Below, piece by piece: positions 44,701 through 58,400 of a stretch of DNA of 64,000 nt. This DNA comes from Corydoras sp. C115 (lineage: Eukaryota > Chordata > Actinopteri > Siluriformes > Callichthyidae), in contig JAFMOC010001058.1 in NCBI GenBank assembly GCA_019802505.1, forward strand, positions 28,821 through 92,820, written 5' to 3'. Within the stretch, counting starts at the first letter, position 1. Each line of letters begins with the position of its first letter. The notes beneath the pieces are model-generated. The model was not told the origin of the DNA. It searched no databases and worked only from the letters and a program-made list of their open reading frames with translations. Made by a program: the position numbers and the translations under genes.

Positions 44701-45271
44701 ATTGATGATGGAGATCTGGACCACGGCACAAAGTCAGTGGTCCAGCAAATCTCAAAGGTTCTCAGAGGGGTTCTGGACTCTGTGGTGGATCCATGTGTGA
44801 AAATAACGTCTCATGCTCCCTGAACCACTCTTTGACAATTTGCGCCTGATGAATCCTGCCATCGTTATCTTGGAATATGTCCATGCCCTCAGGGCAGAAA
44901 ACCAAACCTGGTGGTGCGGTATATTCAGGTGGTCAGCTGACCTCATTCTTTAGGTCCATAATGTTCCTGAACCCAGATCGGTCTTACGTCCAGCTGGTGG
45001 CCAGGCGGTGGACATGCACATCTGTAATTACCTTTATTAAACACATTTTCTCTTAAACATTTAAAACGTTATATTAAGTCATTTTAGGTTTGCTTTATTT
45101 TATATTGCTACAGTCGGTTTAATATTTATAATTATAAAACGGGTCGTTCCAGTCCTTAAATCTGATTGGCTGAGCTGTATGTCCAGCCGTGACATTATTG
45201 ACAATAACACACAGCTCTGACCGCTTCACATTCGTATCAATGCGTGAGTTACAATATGTTATTTTCCCGAT
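44701..45271. other. Intergenic with probable old transposon remnant
   Basis: 44740-45010 (GTTCTGGACTCTGTGGTGGA, TGAACCACTCTTTGACAATT) resembles a sequence found repeatedly in fish genomes and may be antisense Tc1-type DNA. No intact frame. Confidence 0.35.
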
Positions 45272-45860
45272 GTGGCAGCACGGTGGTTTAGTGGTTGGCA
45301 TGTTCTCCTCTCAGCACTAGGGATTCAGGTTCGAATCCCAATCTGGGTGGAGTTTCCATGTTCTCCCCGTGGGTTTCCTCCGGGTTCTCCGGTTTCCTCC
45401 CACAGTCCAAAAACATGGATCAAGTCAATTGAGTTCTCCAAAATTGCCCCATATACTGTAGAGTGTGTCTGTGTGAGTGAGTGTGTGCCCAGCGATGGAT
45501 TGGTGTCCTGTCCTGGGTGTATCTGCCCAGAGCCCGAAACGTTCTCCCCTGGATGGGCATGGGGAACCCCCCGTTCAGTGCTAGGGATTTGGGTGGAGTT
45601 TCCGTGTTCTCTTCCTGTCCATGTGGGTTTCCTCCGGGTTCTCTGGTTTCTTCCCACAGTCCAAAAACATGGATCAAGTCAATTGAGTTCTCCAAATTGC
45701 CCCATGTGTGTGTGAGTGTGTGTGTGCCCAGCGATAGATTGGTGTCCTGTCCTGGGTGTATCTGCCCAGCGCCCGAGACGTTCTCCCCTGGATGGGCATA
45801 GAGAACCCCCCCGCGACCCTATCAGAGGATAAAGCGGGAGATAATGTATGGATGTTATTT
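45272..45860 (+). repeat. Fused pair of family A SINEs
   Basis: A full copy (45272-45575) joins at the C-run directly to a second copy that begins GTTCAGTGCTAGGGATTTGGG and lacks box A and box B. Confidence 0.83.
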
Positions 45861-46051
45861 TCCCAATGTATTTTTTTTTATAAACTGCATTCTGTGATTT
45901 AGCCACTAGATAGCAGTATTTGATTGTTGGCGAAACCGGAAACCTGGTACTCGGCGGTTATTTTAACAACCAGACTACGTTATGCACGGAAGACTAATTT
46001 ATTAACGATTATGCTTTAGATAAACGCATTTCAGGAATCCAACGTGAGGTT

Positions 46052-46138
46052 GTGCATTATTGTTAATAAATCACGGGAATTAGCTACACGTCGTGCCTAA
46101 TAACACCTCTTTCCCGTGATTTATTAACAATAATGCAC
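46052..46138. repeat. Perfect 27-bp inverted repeat (hairpin)
   Basis: The arms 46052-46078 (starts GTGCATTATTG) and 46112-46138 (ends CAATAATGCAC) are exact reverse complements with a 33-bp loop. Probably the core of a foldback or MITE-like element. Confidence 0.9.
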
Positions 46139-46283
46139 GCCTCTTGTGCCTTATTGCTTTAATACACAAGTCTACAATTCCAATTTTTTATTCGGACCCT
46201 GCTTTCCTCCCATATTCGCCTCATTGTAACCTCAGAGTCGTTAATTAACACTCTAACTAAATGAGAACATGGAATGTACAAGT

Positions 46284-47190
46284 GGGCGGCACGGTTAGCA
46301 TGTTCTCCTCTCAGCACTAGGGATTCCCGGTTTGAATCCCCATCTGGGTGGAGTTTCCATGTTCTCCCCTTGTCCGCATGGTTTCCTCTGGGTTCTCTGG
46401 TTTCCTCCCACAGTCCAAAAACATGGATCAAGTCAATTGAGTTCTCCAAATTGCCCCATATAGAGTGTGTCTGTGTGAGTGTGTGTGTGTGTCCCGTGAT
46501 AGACTGGCGTCCTGTCCTGGGTGTATCTGCCCAGCGCCCGAAACGTTCTCTCCTGGATGGGCATGGGGAACCCCCCCACAACCCTAATAGAGGATAAAGC
46601 AGAAGATAATGGACGGATTGTTAGGGATTATATAAGGATATATAATATCCAGGTTCGAATCCCAATCTGGGTGGAGTTTCCATGTTCTCCCCGTGTCCAC
46701 GCGGGTTTCCTCCGGGTTCTCCGGTTTCCTCCCACAGTCCAAAAACATGGATCAAGGTCAATTGAATTCTCCAAATTTAGATTTAGATTAAAAAAATCTC
46801 TCGCGGAATAACAAAGGCATGGAATGTCCAAGTGGGCGGCACAGTGGCTAAGTGGTTTAGCATGTTCTCCTCTCAGTGCTAGGGATTCCCGGTTCGAATC
46901 CCAATCTGGGTGGAGTTTCCATGTTCTCCCCGTGTCCGTGTGGGTTTCCTCCGGGTTCTCCGGTTTCCTCCCACAGTCCAAAAACATGGATCAAGTCAAT
47001 TGAGTTCTCCAAATTGCCCCATATAGAGTGTGTCTGTGTGAGTAAGTGTGTCCAGTGATAGATTGGCGTCCTGTTCTGGGTGTATCTGCCCAGCGCCCGA
47101 AACATTCTCCTCTGGATGGGCATGGGGAACCCCACCGCGACCCTAATAGAGGATAAAGCAGAAGATAATGGATGGATGGATGGATGGAAT
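46284..47190 (+). repeat. Three family A SINEs, one fragment
   Basis: Copies at 46284-46622 (box A lost), a fragment 46650-46780 starting CCAGGTTCGAATCC, and a full copy 46834-47190. The motif GGAATGT(A/C)CAAGTGGGCGGCAC precedes both larger copies. Confidence 0.83.
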
Positions 47191-47547
47191 GTCCAAGTTC
47201 CTGCTGTATCAGTCTTTGATTAAGTCATGGTAGTGTTTAATACTGCGGTAACGAGGTCTGATCAGTCCGGTACGATCGGGATCAGCGGGACTGACGTTAA
47301 TTAAACCAAAATCTCTACAAACAGAAAACAGGGGAGAGCATGTCACGCTGCGCTGCCATCACAGACTCAAAATAATCTTAATGGCTCAATTACAGGAGCG
47401 TAGCTTCGTTTAAACGACACTCTCTCAACCTTTAGGTTCAGTGCATCAAAAACAAAACGTTTGTAACTCCCGGAGCACTTCATTAGGAACCTGAACACCG
47501 TAATCATTCACAGTTATCTGAATCGCCAATTGTATGGCAGCAGTCAG
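47191..47547. other. Intergenic spacer
   Basis: Near 47467 CCCGGAGCACTTCATTAGGAAC to TGTATGGCAGCAG resembles the end of the Tc1-type element also traced at 40517. Otherwise nothing recognised. Confidence 0.35.
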
Positions 47548-48830
47548 GGTGGCTTAGTGTTTAGCATGTTCTCCTCTCAGCACTAGGGATTCCCGGTTTG
47601 AATCCCAATCTGGGTGGAGTTTCCACGTTCTCCCCGTGTCTGCGTGGGTTTCCGAGTAAATTGAGTTCTCCAAATTGCCCCATATAGAGTGTGTGTGTTA
47701 GTGAGTGTGTGCCCAGTGATAGATTGGTGTCCTGTCCTGGGTGTATCTGCCCAGCGCCCAGCTGATGGATTATTAAGGATTATATAATATCCAGGTTCGA
47801 ATCCCAATCTGGGTGGAGTTTCCATGTTCTCCCCGTGTCTGCGTGGGTTTCCTCCGGGTTCTCCGGTTTCCTCCCACAGTCCAAAAACATGAATCAAGGT
47901 CAATTGAGTTCTCCAAATTGCCCCATATAGAGTACAACCAGGGCAGGGCACCAATCTATCACTGGGCACACTCAGTCACACAGACACAGACATATCATTT
48001 ACATCCATCCATTATCTTCCGCTTTATCCTCTAGTGGGGTCGCGGGGGGGGGGACACATCCAGGGGAGAACGTCCCGGAGGAAACCCACACGGACACGGG
48101 GAGAACATGGAAACTCCACCCAGATGGGGATTCGAACCGGGAATCCCTAGTGCTGAGAGGAGAACATGCTAACCACTAAGCCACCGCGCCGCCACATCCA
48201 TCATCTTCCGCTTTATCCTCATCTCCATCATGCCCATCTAGGGGAGAACGTTTCGGGCGCTGGGCAGATAGACCCAGGACAGGGCGCCAATCTATCACTG
48301 GACACACACTCACATACACACTCTATATGGGGCAATTTGGAGAATTTAATCGACTTGATCCATGTTTTTGGACTATGGGAGGAAACTGGAGAACCCGGAG
48401 GAAACCCACACGGACACGGGGAGAACATGGAAACTCCACCCAGATGGGGATTCGAACCGAGAATCCCTAGCACTGAGAGGAGAACATGCCAACCACTAAG
48501 CCACCGCACCGCCACATCCATCATCTTCTGCTTTATCCTCTATTAGGGTCGCGGGGGGTTCCCCATGCCCATCCAGAGGAGAACGTTTCGGGCGCTGGGC
48601 AGATACACCCAGAACAGGACACCAATCTATCACTGGACACACACTCACTCACACACACACACTCTATATGGGGCAATTTGGAGGATTAAATTGACATGAT
48701 GATGTTTTTGGACTATGGGAGGAAACCGGAGAACCCGGAGGAATCCCACACGGACACGGGGAGAACATGGAAACTCCACCCAGATTGGGATTCGACCCTA
48801 ATGGATAAAGCAGAAGATGATGGATGGATG
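47548..48830. repeat. Family A SINE array, mixed orientation
   Basis: Plus fragments at 47548-47760 and 47795-47935, a short minus piece to 48000, then three minus units at 48001-48195, 48196-48515 and 48516-48800. The last two units start with the same junction GCCGCCACATCCATCATCTTC, showing tandem growth. The final unit ends by switching to a plus-oriented tail after GGGATTCGACCC. Confidence 0.83.
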
Positions 48831-49346
48831 AACAGCACCCATTGAGGCAGGTTTGCTACAAAAGCAGGTGAACATTGTAGCCGGTTCCTAATAAAGAGCT
48901 CGATGGGTGTAGATTGCTCGTAAGCTCGGGACAGAAGCCTCCTAACATGTCGAGTGAAATAATAAAGTCAAATACGACCTCTTTGTAGCCTGACGTAGCA
49001 ACTACGTCCCTCTCAGAAAAACTGAGATGTGAAATTTGCATAGACTGTCAAATTCATATTACTGTTACATGAGCTCTAATAGCTTACAGTACTTAAAGCT
49101 GCACACTGTCAGTTTCACAGTCCTAAAACTTCTGTTTTATATACAGCCCCTTATATACCGTCTGCACGACGACTGTCCAACTGTCGGTATAAACCTGAAA
49201 AATATGGTCTTTCTAAGAATAAACCACTTAAAGCTTAGACGGGGTTTAAGGTGGGATGATGGGACTCTAGCGTGGCTCTGAATAAGGGTGTGAGAGGTCA
49301 TACGGAGAGGTCATGCCGAGCGGGAGCAGAAGCGTAGCGCTGGGGG
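48831..49346. other. Downstream region and probable 3' UTR of eif3j
   Basis: Unique sequence 3' of the eif3j stop on the minus strand. No canonical minus-strand AATAAA is visible; a weak variant TATAAA lies at 49136-49141. The 3' end is therefore not placed. Confidence 0.4.
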
Positions 49347-49481
49347 TCACATGAAGTCCTCATAGTCCTGAACGTAACCGCCGTCGAACTCGCCGTAGGC
49401 ATCCAGGTCATCCTTTAGCTTGGCTTTTAAACCACCGCCGGGCAAAACCCCTTTCTTCTTCTTCTTGCCTTTGGTCTGCTG
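49347..49481 (-). CDS. eif3j: eif3j last coding exon
   Basis: 44 residues and stop. The acceptor region reads CCTCAGCAGCAG, so AG sites three bases apart could include or skip one or two Gln residues. The conserved family length is best matched by skipping one. Confidence 0.93.
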   Translation of the reverse strand, partial: QQTKGKKKKKGVLPGGGLKAKLKDDLDAYGEFDGGYVQDYEDFM

Positions 49482-52400
49482 CTGAGGTCAACAACAAAGA
49501 AACGCTTTGAGACGATTCCACAATTTACACCAATCCCACGTTACAGTCAAAATCCAAACGTGCCGTGAAAATATCACGATTCAAGAACATTTTATTATCA
49601 TTAACACAGTGATTCTCGATTATTTTCTATTAAGCCCCCTCTAGGATGAAGAAAACATTTTGCGCCCCCCCACACACACACACACACACTCACCTCACCC
49701 CCCCCCCCATAATTTATCCCCCCAAATTTATCAAAAATGGGATAAAGTATTTTGACACGCCCACTGTAGTATGATCTGTCTATAAGTTTGTTATAAGTAC
49801 ACCTCTTTTATAACAATGTCTCCTTATTAACAATAAAGAAAACAAAAGAGAAAGAAATATAGATCGACTTAGAACTAAGAATCATTTGATTTAATTTGTT
49901 TTTTAGTTTGTAACAGAAACGAATGAAATCCTTATTTAAACTAGAAACATTTTTGAACTGACTGCCATTTGATACTGAAAAATGAAATTAAATAAAATCA
50001 ATAAATAATAATAAATTCAAATTCATCAGCAATATTAATTCTGGAGCACAATTTATTATTAAAACTTTAACCTACAAAACAAAAATGAATAAAACAATTT
50101 TTTTTTTTGAGGAAGTCAGAACTAATGTCTCTAACGCGCCGTTTTGCAGCACAGCTTTTCTGAAGTAGTTTTCATAAAGCGGGATGATCGCTGGTTCTAC
50201 GCGTCACGTTTACGATTTAAAAACTCAGGCGGTTATCAGCGTGATTGGGGTGTAATATCTTTAAGTGACGCCTTCATTTATTTGGCTTCACGCTGTCCAC
50301 TGCCAACATTTAAAGACAGAAGACACACCGGTCTTTCTTCGTCTCCCACCTTTAGTTACAGTGAAGTTACAGTGAAACCAGGCGCTACATACACTTTGTC
50401 ATTTAGTTTTCGGTTGACTTTTGTTGCTCTCATTATCTTCGTCTCTCTCCTCGTCTCTGTTAAATATTTCTCCATGTTTTCTCTTGAGGGTTTGTTCAGT
50501 TCACTTAATATCACTTGCTCTGTGATATCTTGTTATGCGCCCCCCCATGCACCGCACTGCGCCCCCCCAGGGGGGCGTGCCCCACTATTTGAGAAGCACT
50601 GCCTTAATATCACATTGGCCGCCAATGTGATATTAATGTTAATTTTAAAAAATTGTATCGTGAATCGTGATAATTTCACCACACGTTTCTATTTTGACTG
50701 TAACGTTAGCATGTTCTCCTCTCAGCGCTAGGGATTCCCGGTTCGAATCCCCATCTGAGTGGAGTTTCCATGTTCTCCCCGTGTCTGCGTGGGTTTCCTC
50801 CGGGTTCTCCGGTTTCCTCCCACAGTCCAAAAACATGGATCAAGATCAATTGAATTCTCCAAATTGTCCCATATAGAGTGTGTCTGTGTGAGTGAGTGTG
50901 TGCAGTGATAGATTGGTGTCCTGTCCTGGGTCTATCTGCCCAGCGCCCGAGACGTTCTCCCCTGGATGGGCATGGGGAACCCCCCTCCCCCCGGGTCCCT
51001 AGTAGAGGATTAAGCAGAAGATAATGGATGGATTATTAGGGATTATATAAGGATATATAATATCCAGGTTCGAATCCCAATCTGGGTGGAGTTTCCATGT
51101 TCTCCCCGTGTCCGCGTGGGTTTCCTCCGGGTTCTCCGGTTTCCTCCCACAGTCCAAAAAACATGAATCAAGTTAATTGAATTCTCAAAATTGCCCCATA
51201 TAGAGTGTGTCTGTGTGAGTGAGTGTGGGTCCAGTGATAGATTGGCCCAGCACCCGAGATGTTCTCCCCTCGATGGACATGGGGAACCCCCCCCGCGACC
51301 CTAATAGAGGATAAAGCGGAAGATAATGAATGAATAATATCACATTGTTACATGAGATTTATGGGTCACGGACCCCGATTACCCTGTTATTTAAATTTTG
51401 AAGAAGAAATGAGAATTACACATATCACTATGTGAAGTATAATATAGTATACCACTATGAATATATAATATATATAATACACCACTACAAATATAGAATA
51501 TTTAACTATAAATTCATCCATTATCTTCCGCTTTATCCTCTATTAGGGTCGTGGGGGGGGGTTCCTCATGCCCATCCAGGGAAGAACGTCTCGGGCGCTG
51601 GGCAGATACACCCAGGACAGGACACCAATCTATTGCTGCTAACTATAAATATAATATATAAATATATGTATATACATCCATCCATTATCTTCTGCTTTAT
51701 CCTCTATTAGGGTTGTGTGTGTGTGTAAATGTGTGGGGGGGGGTTCCCCATGCACATCCAGGGGAGAACGTTTCGGGCGCTGGGCAGATACACCCAGTAC
51801 AGGACACCAATCTATTACTGGACACACACTCACTCACACAGACACACTCTATATGGGACAATTTGGAGAACTCAATCGACCTTGATCCATGTTTTTGGAC
51901 TGCGGGAGGAAACCGGAGAACCCGGAGGAAACCCACACGGACACGGGGAGAACATGGAAACTCCACCCAGATTGGGATTCGAAACGGGAATCCCTAGAGC
52001 TGAGAGGAGAACATGCTAAACACTAAGCCAGCATGCAGCCCCATCCATTATCTTCTGCTTTATCCTATATTAGGGTCGCGGTGGGGTTCCCCATGCCCAT
52101 CCAGGGGAGAACATTTCGGGCGCTGGGCAGATACACCCAGGACAGGGTGCCAATCTATCACTGGACACTCACTCACACAGACACACTCTGGAGATATGGG
52201 GCAATTTTTAACAGAAATACAATTAAATATAAACAGCATGCCATTTTCCAATGAGCACTAGGCCGGTATCCCGTTACTCAGCAATCAATGTTTAATAGAT
52301 TGGCGCCGTGTCCTGGGTGTATCTGCCCAGCGTTCGAAACGCTCTCCCCCTGGATTGGCATGGGAACCCCATACAACCCCCCCCCCCATGACCCTATTAG

Positions 52401-55400
52401 AGGATTAAATGGAAGATAATAGATGAATGAATAAAAGTAATAAAATAAGATTAGGTAGATGTATCGTGGGGAGCACAGTGGTGCAGCAGTTCCCAGAAGC
52501 TCCCAGGTTCTATTCCCAGTTGGGGTAAACAAAGCAGTACCTTATAAAGTATATTATTATGAGCTGTAAGTGCAGAATGCGTACCTTCTCTTGCTTTTGC
52601 TTCTCACTGAGTAACACTGTGAGGGAGTTGTTGATTTTCTTCAGGTCGTCGACTTCCACTGGAAAATGAAAATGTAAACTGACCTCATGTGTAAGATCAG
52701 CACCCTTTATTATATGCTTCATGAATTCAGTACTCACATGACAGACACAGATCTCTGAACAGTGACTCCAAAAAGCTGGAATAGTGCACTGACTTCTCAT
52801 AGGGTGAAATTTTATCTTTCAGCAAACGCTCAAATTCTGTAAAGTCATCTTTGGAGGAAGGAGTCATTGCATCGATTCCTGTAACATTGTTTGAGACGAT
52901 GCCTAAAGGACAAAAAACCAAAGGATGCTTAAGTTAGAGAGAGAAAGCGAGAGACAGAGAGAGATATGTAGTTAGAGATAGAGATATAGAGATAGAAATA
53001 GAGATAGAGATATAGAGATATAGAGATAGAAATAGAGATAGAGATATAGAGATAGAAATAGAGATAGAGATATAGAGATAGAAATAGAGATATAGAGATA
53101 GAAATAGAGATATAGAGATAGAAATAGAGATAGAGATATAGAGATAGAAATAGAGATATAGAGATAGAAATAGAGATAGAGATATAGAGATAGAGATATA
53201 GAGATAGAGATATAGAGATATAGAGATAGAGATATAGAGATATAGAAATAGAAATAGAGATATAGAGATAGAAATAGAGATATAGAGATAGAAATAGAGA
53301 TAGAGATATAGAGATAGAGATATAGAGATAGAAATAGAGATAGAGATATGGCGGCACGGTGGTTTAGTGGTTAGCATGTTCTCCTCTCAGCACTAGGGAT
53401 TCCCGGTTCGAATCTCCATCTGGATGGAGTTTCCATGTTCTCCCCGTGTCCGTGTGGGTTTCCTCCTGGTTTCCGGTTTCCTCCCACTGTCCAAAAACAT
53501 GGATCAAGGTCAAACGAGTGAGTGTGTGCCCAGTGATAGATTGGTGTCCTGTCCTGGGTGTATCTGCCCAGCGCACGAGACGTTCTCCCTTGGATAAGCA
53601 TAGGGACCCCCCCCCCCCCCCCTGCTACCCTAGTGGAGGATAAAGCTGGAGATAATGGATGGATGGATGGAGAGATGTAAATTTAGAGATAGAAAGATAG
53701 ACAGATTTAGAAATAGATAGAGAGAGGAGAGAAAGAGAGCCAGAAGCAAAACACACAGTGTAGTACATTTATACAAATGTTACAGAAATAATAACTTAAT
53801 AAGAATATGACCAATAAGAAAATGAAGAAATGCATTTAAGTGTATAACAACTGGAGAGCAGTGAAGCAATATAAGAATTAAAAATGAATCAAACAATCAT
53901 AATGTGCAATAGTAAACATGTTTAATATATAATATATATATTAATCATTCATCCATTATCTTCCGCTTTATCCTCTATTAGGGTCGCGGTGGGGGTTCCC
54001 CATGCCCATCCAGGGGAGAACGATAGACCCAGGACAGGACACCAATCTATCACTGGGCACACACTCACTCACACAGACACACTCTATATGGGGCAATTTG
54101 GAGAATTCAATTGACCTTGATCCATGTTTTTAGACTGTGGGAGGAAACCGGAGAACCCGGAGGAAACCCACACGGACACGGGGAGAACATGGAAACCCCA
54201 CCCAGATGGGGATTCGAACCGGGAATCCGTAGTGCTGAGAGGAGAACGTGCTAACCACTAAGCCACCATGCTTATATATATGTGTGTGTGTGTGTGTAAA
54301 AGTGTTAACAGTGTCAATATTAAAAGTGTCCAGTAGAGGGGGTGATCTAAAGTGATCACAGTGCAAAAAAACAGTTTTTATTCGTCTTATTCGACCCATT
54401 TGTCCTCTTATTATCACCTTCATATGTAAGAACACTTATGGCGGCACGGTGGCTTAGTGGTTAGCACATTTGCCTCTCAGTGCTGGGGATCCAGGTTCGA
54501 CTCCTAATCCCAGTGATTTCTCCGGGTTCTCCGGTTTCCTCCCACAGTCCAAAAACATGGATTCAATCTAAATTGCCCCATATAGTCAGTATGTATGTGT
54601 GAGTGAGTGAGATAGATTGGCCTGTCCTGGGTGTATCTGCCCAGCGCCCGAAACGTTCTCCCTTTGATGGGAATGTGGAACCCCCCCCCCATGACGCAGA
54701 GGATTAAGTGGAAGATAATGGATGCATAATGAATGAATGAAATGTACTCACCGAACTCACCGAACGCCTCTTTTGCGAGTTCCAAGTCTGAATCCTCCTG
54801 AAGTTTCTGCAATCTCAGTTTTTCTGCTAACTCGTCCTCCTCCACTGTGCATTCAGTGCTGTCTGTGCTTTCATCTAACTGCACGCACGAGGACATACAG
54901 AATGGACAACAATGTATGAAAAAAGAATGTGCTTAAAGGCTAAAATATGCTGTGATAATATCTGCATCCAAAATCGCCAACTTGCTGCCCTTTAGCGGGC
55001 AAAACTGTGGGTGAAAATACTCGATTAAGCAGTACACATCAGTAACAGGTGAAGCCATCATGAAATGAGCATTTGCAGCACACTGTGATATTCATTCATT
55101 CATTCATTCATTATCTCCCGCTTTATCCTCTATTGGGGTCGCGGTGGGGTTCCCCATGTCCATCCAGGGGAGAACATCTCGGGCGCTGGGCAGATACACC
55201 CAGGACAGGACGCCAATCCATCGCTGGGCACACACTCACTCACACAGACACACTCTATATGGGACAATTTTTGAGAATTCAATTGACTTGATCCATGTTT
55301 TCGGACTGTGGGAGGAAACCGGAGAACCCGGAGGAAACCCACGCAGACACGGGGAGAACATGGGAACTCCACCCAGATGGGGATTCGAACCGGGAATCCC

Positions 55401-58400
55401 TAGTGCTGAGAGGCGAACGTGCTGACCACTAAGCCACCATGCCACCACACTGTGATATCATAATGTTTAACTGAACTGGGTTAGTGGGGTAGTTCAGTGG
55501 TGGGGTGTTGGGTTATCATTCTGAAGGTTGAGGGTTCTGGCGATTCGATTCCGATTTTTGAGGTCACGATTCGATTCAGAATCGATTTTTCAGTTCAAAT
55601 GGTCTTTAAATTTCGTTTAAATGAAAACAAATCAATAAAAAAAACCTTAACATTAAAAAATGAAATACACACTTCAGTCTTTTTAACTATATTGCACATT
55701 TGCTACATTTTTAAACTTTAAATATTAAATATATTTTCTAGGGGTACGAATCTCTCAGTGTCTGGCGATTCGATTCGACTCCGTTTTTGAATTGACGATG
55801 TAAACAAATAGAACATTTATTCATTCATTATCTCCCGCTTTATCCTCTATTAGGGTCGCGGGGGGTTCCCCATGCCCATCCAGGGGAGAACGTCTCGGGC
55901 GCTGGGCAGATACACCCAGGACAGGGTGCCAATCCATCGCTGGGCACACACTCACTCACACAGACACACTCTATATGGGACAATTTTTGAGAATTCAATT
56001 GACTTGATCCATGTTTTCGGACTGTGGGAGGAAACCGGAGAACCCGGAGGAAACCCACGCAGACACGGGGAGAACATGGGAACTCCACCCAGATGGGGAT
56101 TCGAACCGGGAATCCTTAGTGCTGAGAGGCGAACGTGCTAAACCACTAAGCCACCGTGCCACCACACTGATATCATAATGTTTAACTGAACTGGGTTAGT
56201 GGGGTAGTTCAGTGGTGGGGTGTTGGGTTATCATTCTGAAGGTTGAGGGTTCTGGCGATTCGATTCCGATTCCGATTTTTGAGGTCACGATTCGATTCAG
56301 AATCGATTTTTCAGTTCAAATGGTCTTTAAATTTCGTTTAAATGAAAACAAACAAATAAAAAAAAACCTTAACATTAAAAAATGAAATACACACTTCAGT
56401 CTTTTTAACTATATTGCACATTTGCTACATTTTTAAACTTTAAATATTAAATATATTTTCTAGTTGTACGAATCTCTCAGTGTCTGGCGATTCGATACGA
56501 TTCCGTTTTTTGAGATCACGATTCGATTCAGAATCGATTTTCGATTCAGAAATGATTTTTTTTCAGTTCAAATGCTTTGTAAATTTAGTTTAAATGATGT
56601 GATTGACGAGATGAAATGACGATGTAAACAAATAGAACATTTATTCATTCATTCATTCATTATCTCCCGCTTTATCCTCTATTAGGGTCGCGGTGAGGTT
56701 CCCCATGCCCATCCAGGGGAGAACGTCTCGGGCGCTGGGCATACACCCATACAGGGCGCCAATCCATCGCTGGGCCACACTCACTCACACAGACACACTC
56801 TATATGGGGCAATTTGGAGAATTCAATTGACTTGATCCATGTTTTTGGACTGTGGGAGGAAACCGGAGAACCCGGAGGAAACCCACGCGGACACGGGGAG
56901 AACATGGAAACTCCACCCAGATGGGGATTCGAACCGGGAATCCCTAGTGCTGAGAGAACATGCTAACCACTAAGCCACCATGCCTATACAAATAGAACAT
57001 TTCTTTAAAATAAATACTGAATACTCTCAGGTTCCGTCCTGTATCAGATCTTTTTGCATCATTTTATATTTGTACAGAAGTAGCATTGCACTAAATTAAA
57101 ATGTAGTATTAAGTTTGCTTAGCTGCCTGGCTTTTTCTTACATAAAAAAAACATCCAACAATGAACAAATAATTCTAAATATTAGGGCTGTATTCAACTA
57201 AAGATTTTCATAGTCGAATCTGATTCGTCAGACTTTCCCTATAGTCAACTGATAGTCGAATCAGTTAAAATTTCACCACAAGATGGCGCTATAAGCATAG
57301 TTTTTTAAAAAAATATATATATTTTATATATTTTACTTGTTTTTCTAACAAAAGAAAACCTTTTTTTTGTTTTTCTTTTTTCTTTTTTTTCTAGAAATTA
57401 GGATGATTTTATTTGACAAAAGGCTATATATATAACGAAAACAAAGACATTTCATGTAAAAACTAATGCTTAGCAGCAGCCATGGGCGCCCCCATGTGGT
57501 CAAAATGATACATTCGACTATGAGGTTCATAGTCGACTACGGTTCTCCGAATCGAATCGTCGAATCAGCGAATATTGCAGCTCACCCCAACTAAATATAT
57601 TAATGCCAAAGTTTACCATGGTGCATTTGATTTTAATCGAAACCGAAATACAGAGTCAGAGTGCATTTATATTCTGTAAATCTTTAAAACTTAAAAAAAT
57701 AAAATACATACTGCAGTCTTTTTAACTATGTTGCACCAACATTCGCTACATTTTTAAAACTTGAAAAAAGTACCACAACTACAACGGGAGCTGGTTAACA
57801 AGCGTGCTGTTCGGTGGCCGAGCGGATCCGTAATGCGATATGCAGTATGCTCAGGAGGGGGCGCCAAAAATAAAACTTAAACATTTTTTAAAAAATCGAT
57901 TCTTTGGCGGGCGGCACGGTGGCTTAGTGGTTGGCATGTTCTCCTCTCAGCACTAGGGATTCCCGGTTCGAATCCCCATCTGGGTGGAGTTTTCATGTTC
58001 TCCCTGTATCTGCGTGGGTTTCCTCCGGGTTCTCCGGTTTCCTCCCACAGTCCAGAAACATGGATCAAGTCAATTGAATTCTCCAAAGTAGGGGTGTCTT
58101 CAACTAAGGATTTTCATAGTCGAATCTGATTCGTCAGATTTTCCCTATAGTCGACTGATAGTCGAATCAGTTCAAATTTCACCACAAGACGGCGCTATAA
58201 GCGTGGTTTTTAAAAAGGATTTTTTTTTTTATATTTTACTTGTTTTTCTAGAGCACCGTAAATGGGATCCCCGTTCTGGATTTTTTTCCACTTCAAAGGA
58301 AAAACCTAAAACACTCAGATCAATGAGTTTTAGGATGATTAGGATGATTTTATTTGACAAAAGGCTATATATATAACGAAAACAAAGACAATTCATGTAA

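Noticed and set aside
50144..50731. 195-codon frame in the hAT-like element
   Set aside because: No transposase motifs; it crosses the element end into a SINE. Judged a chance frame.
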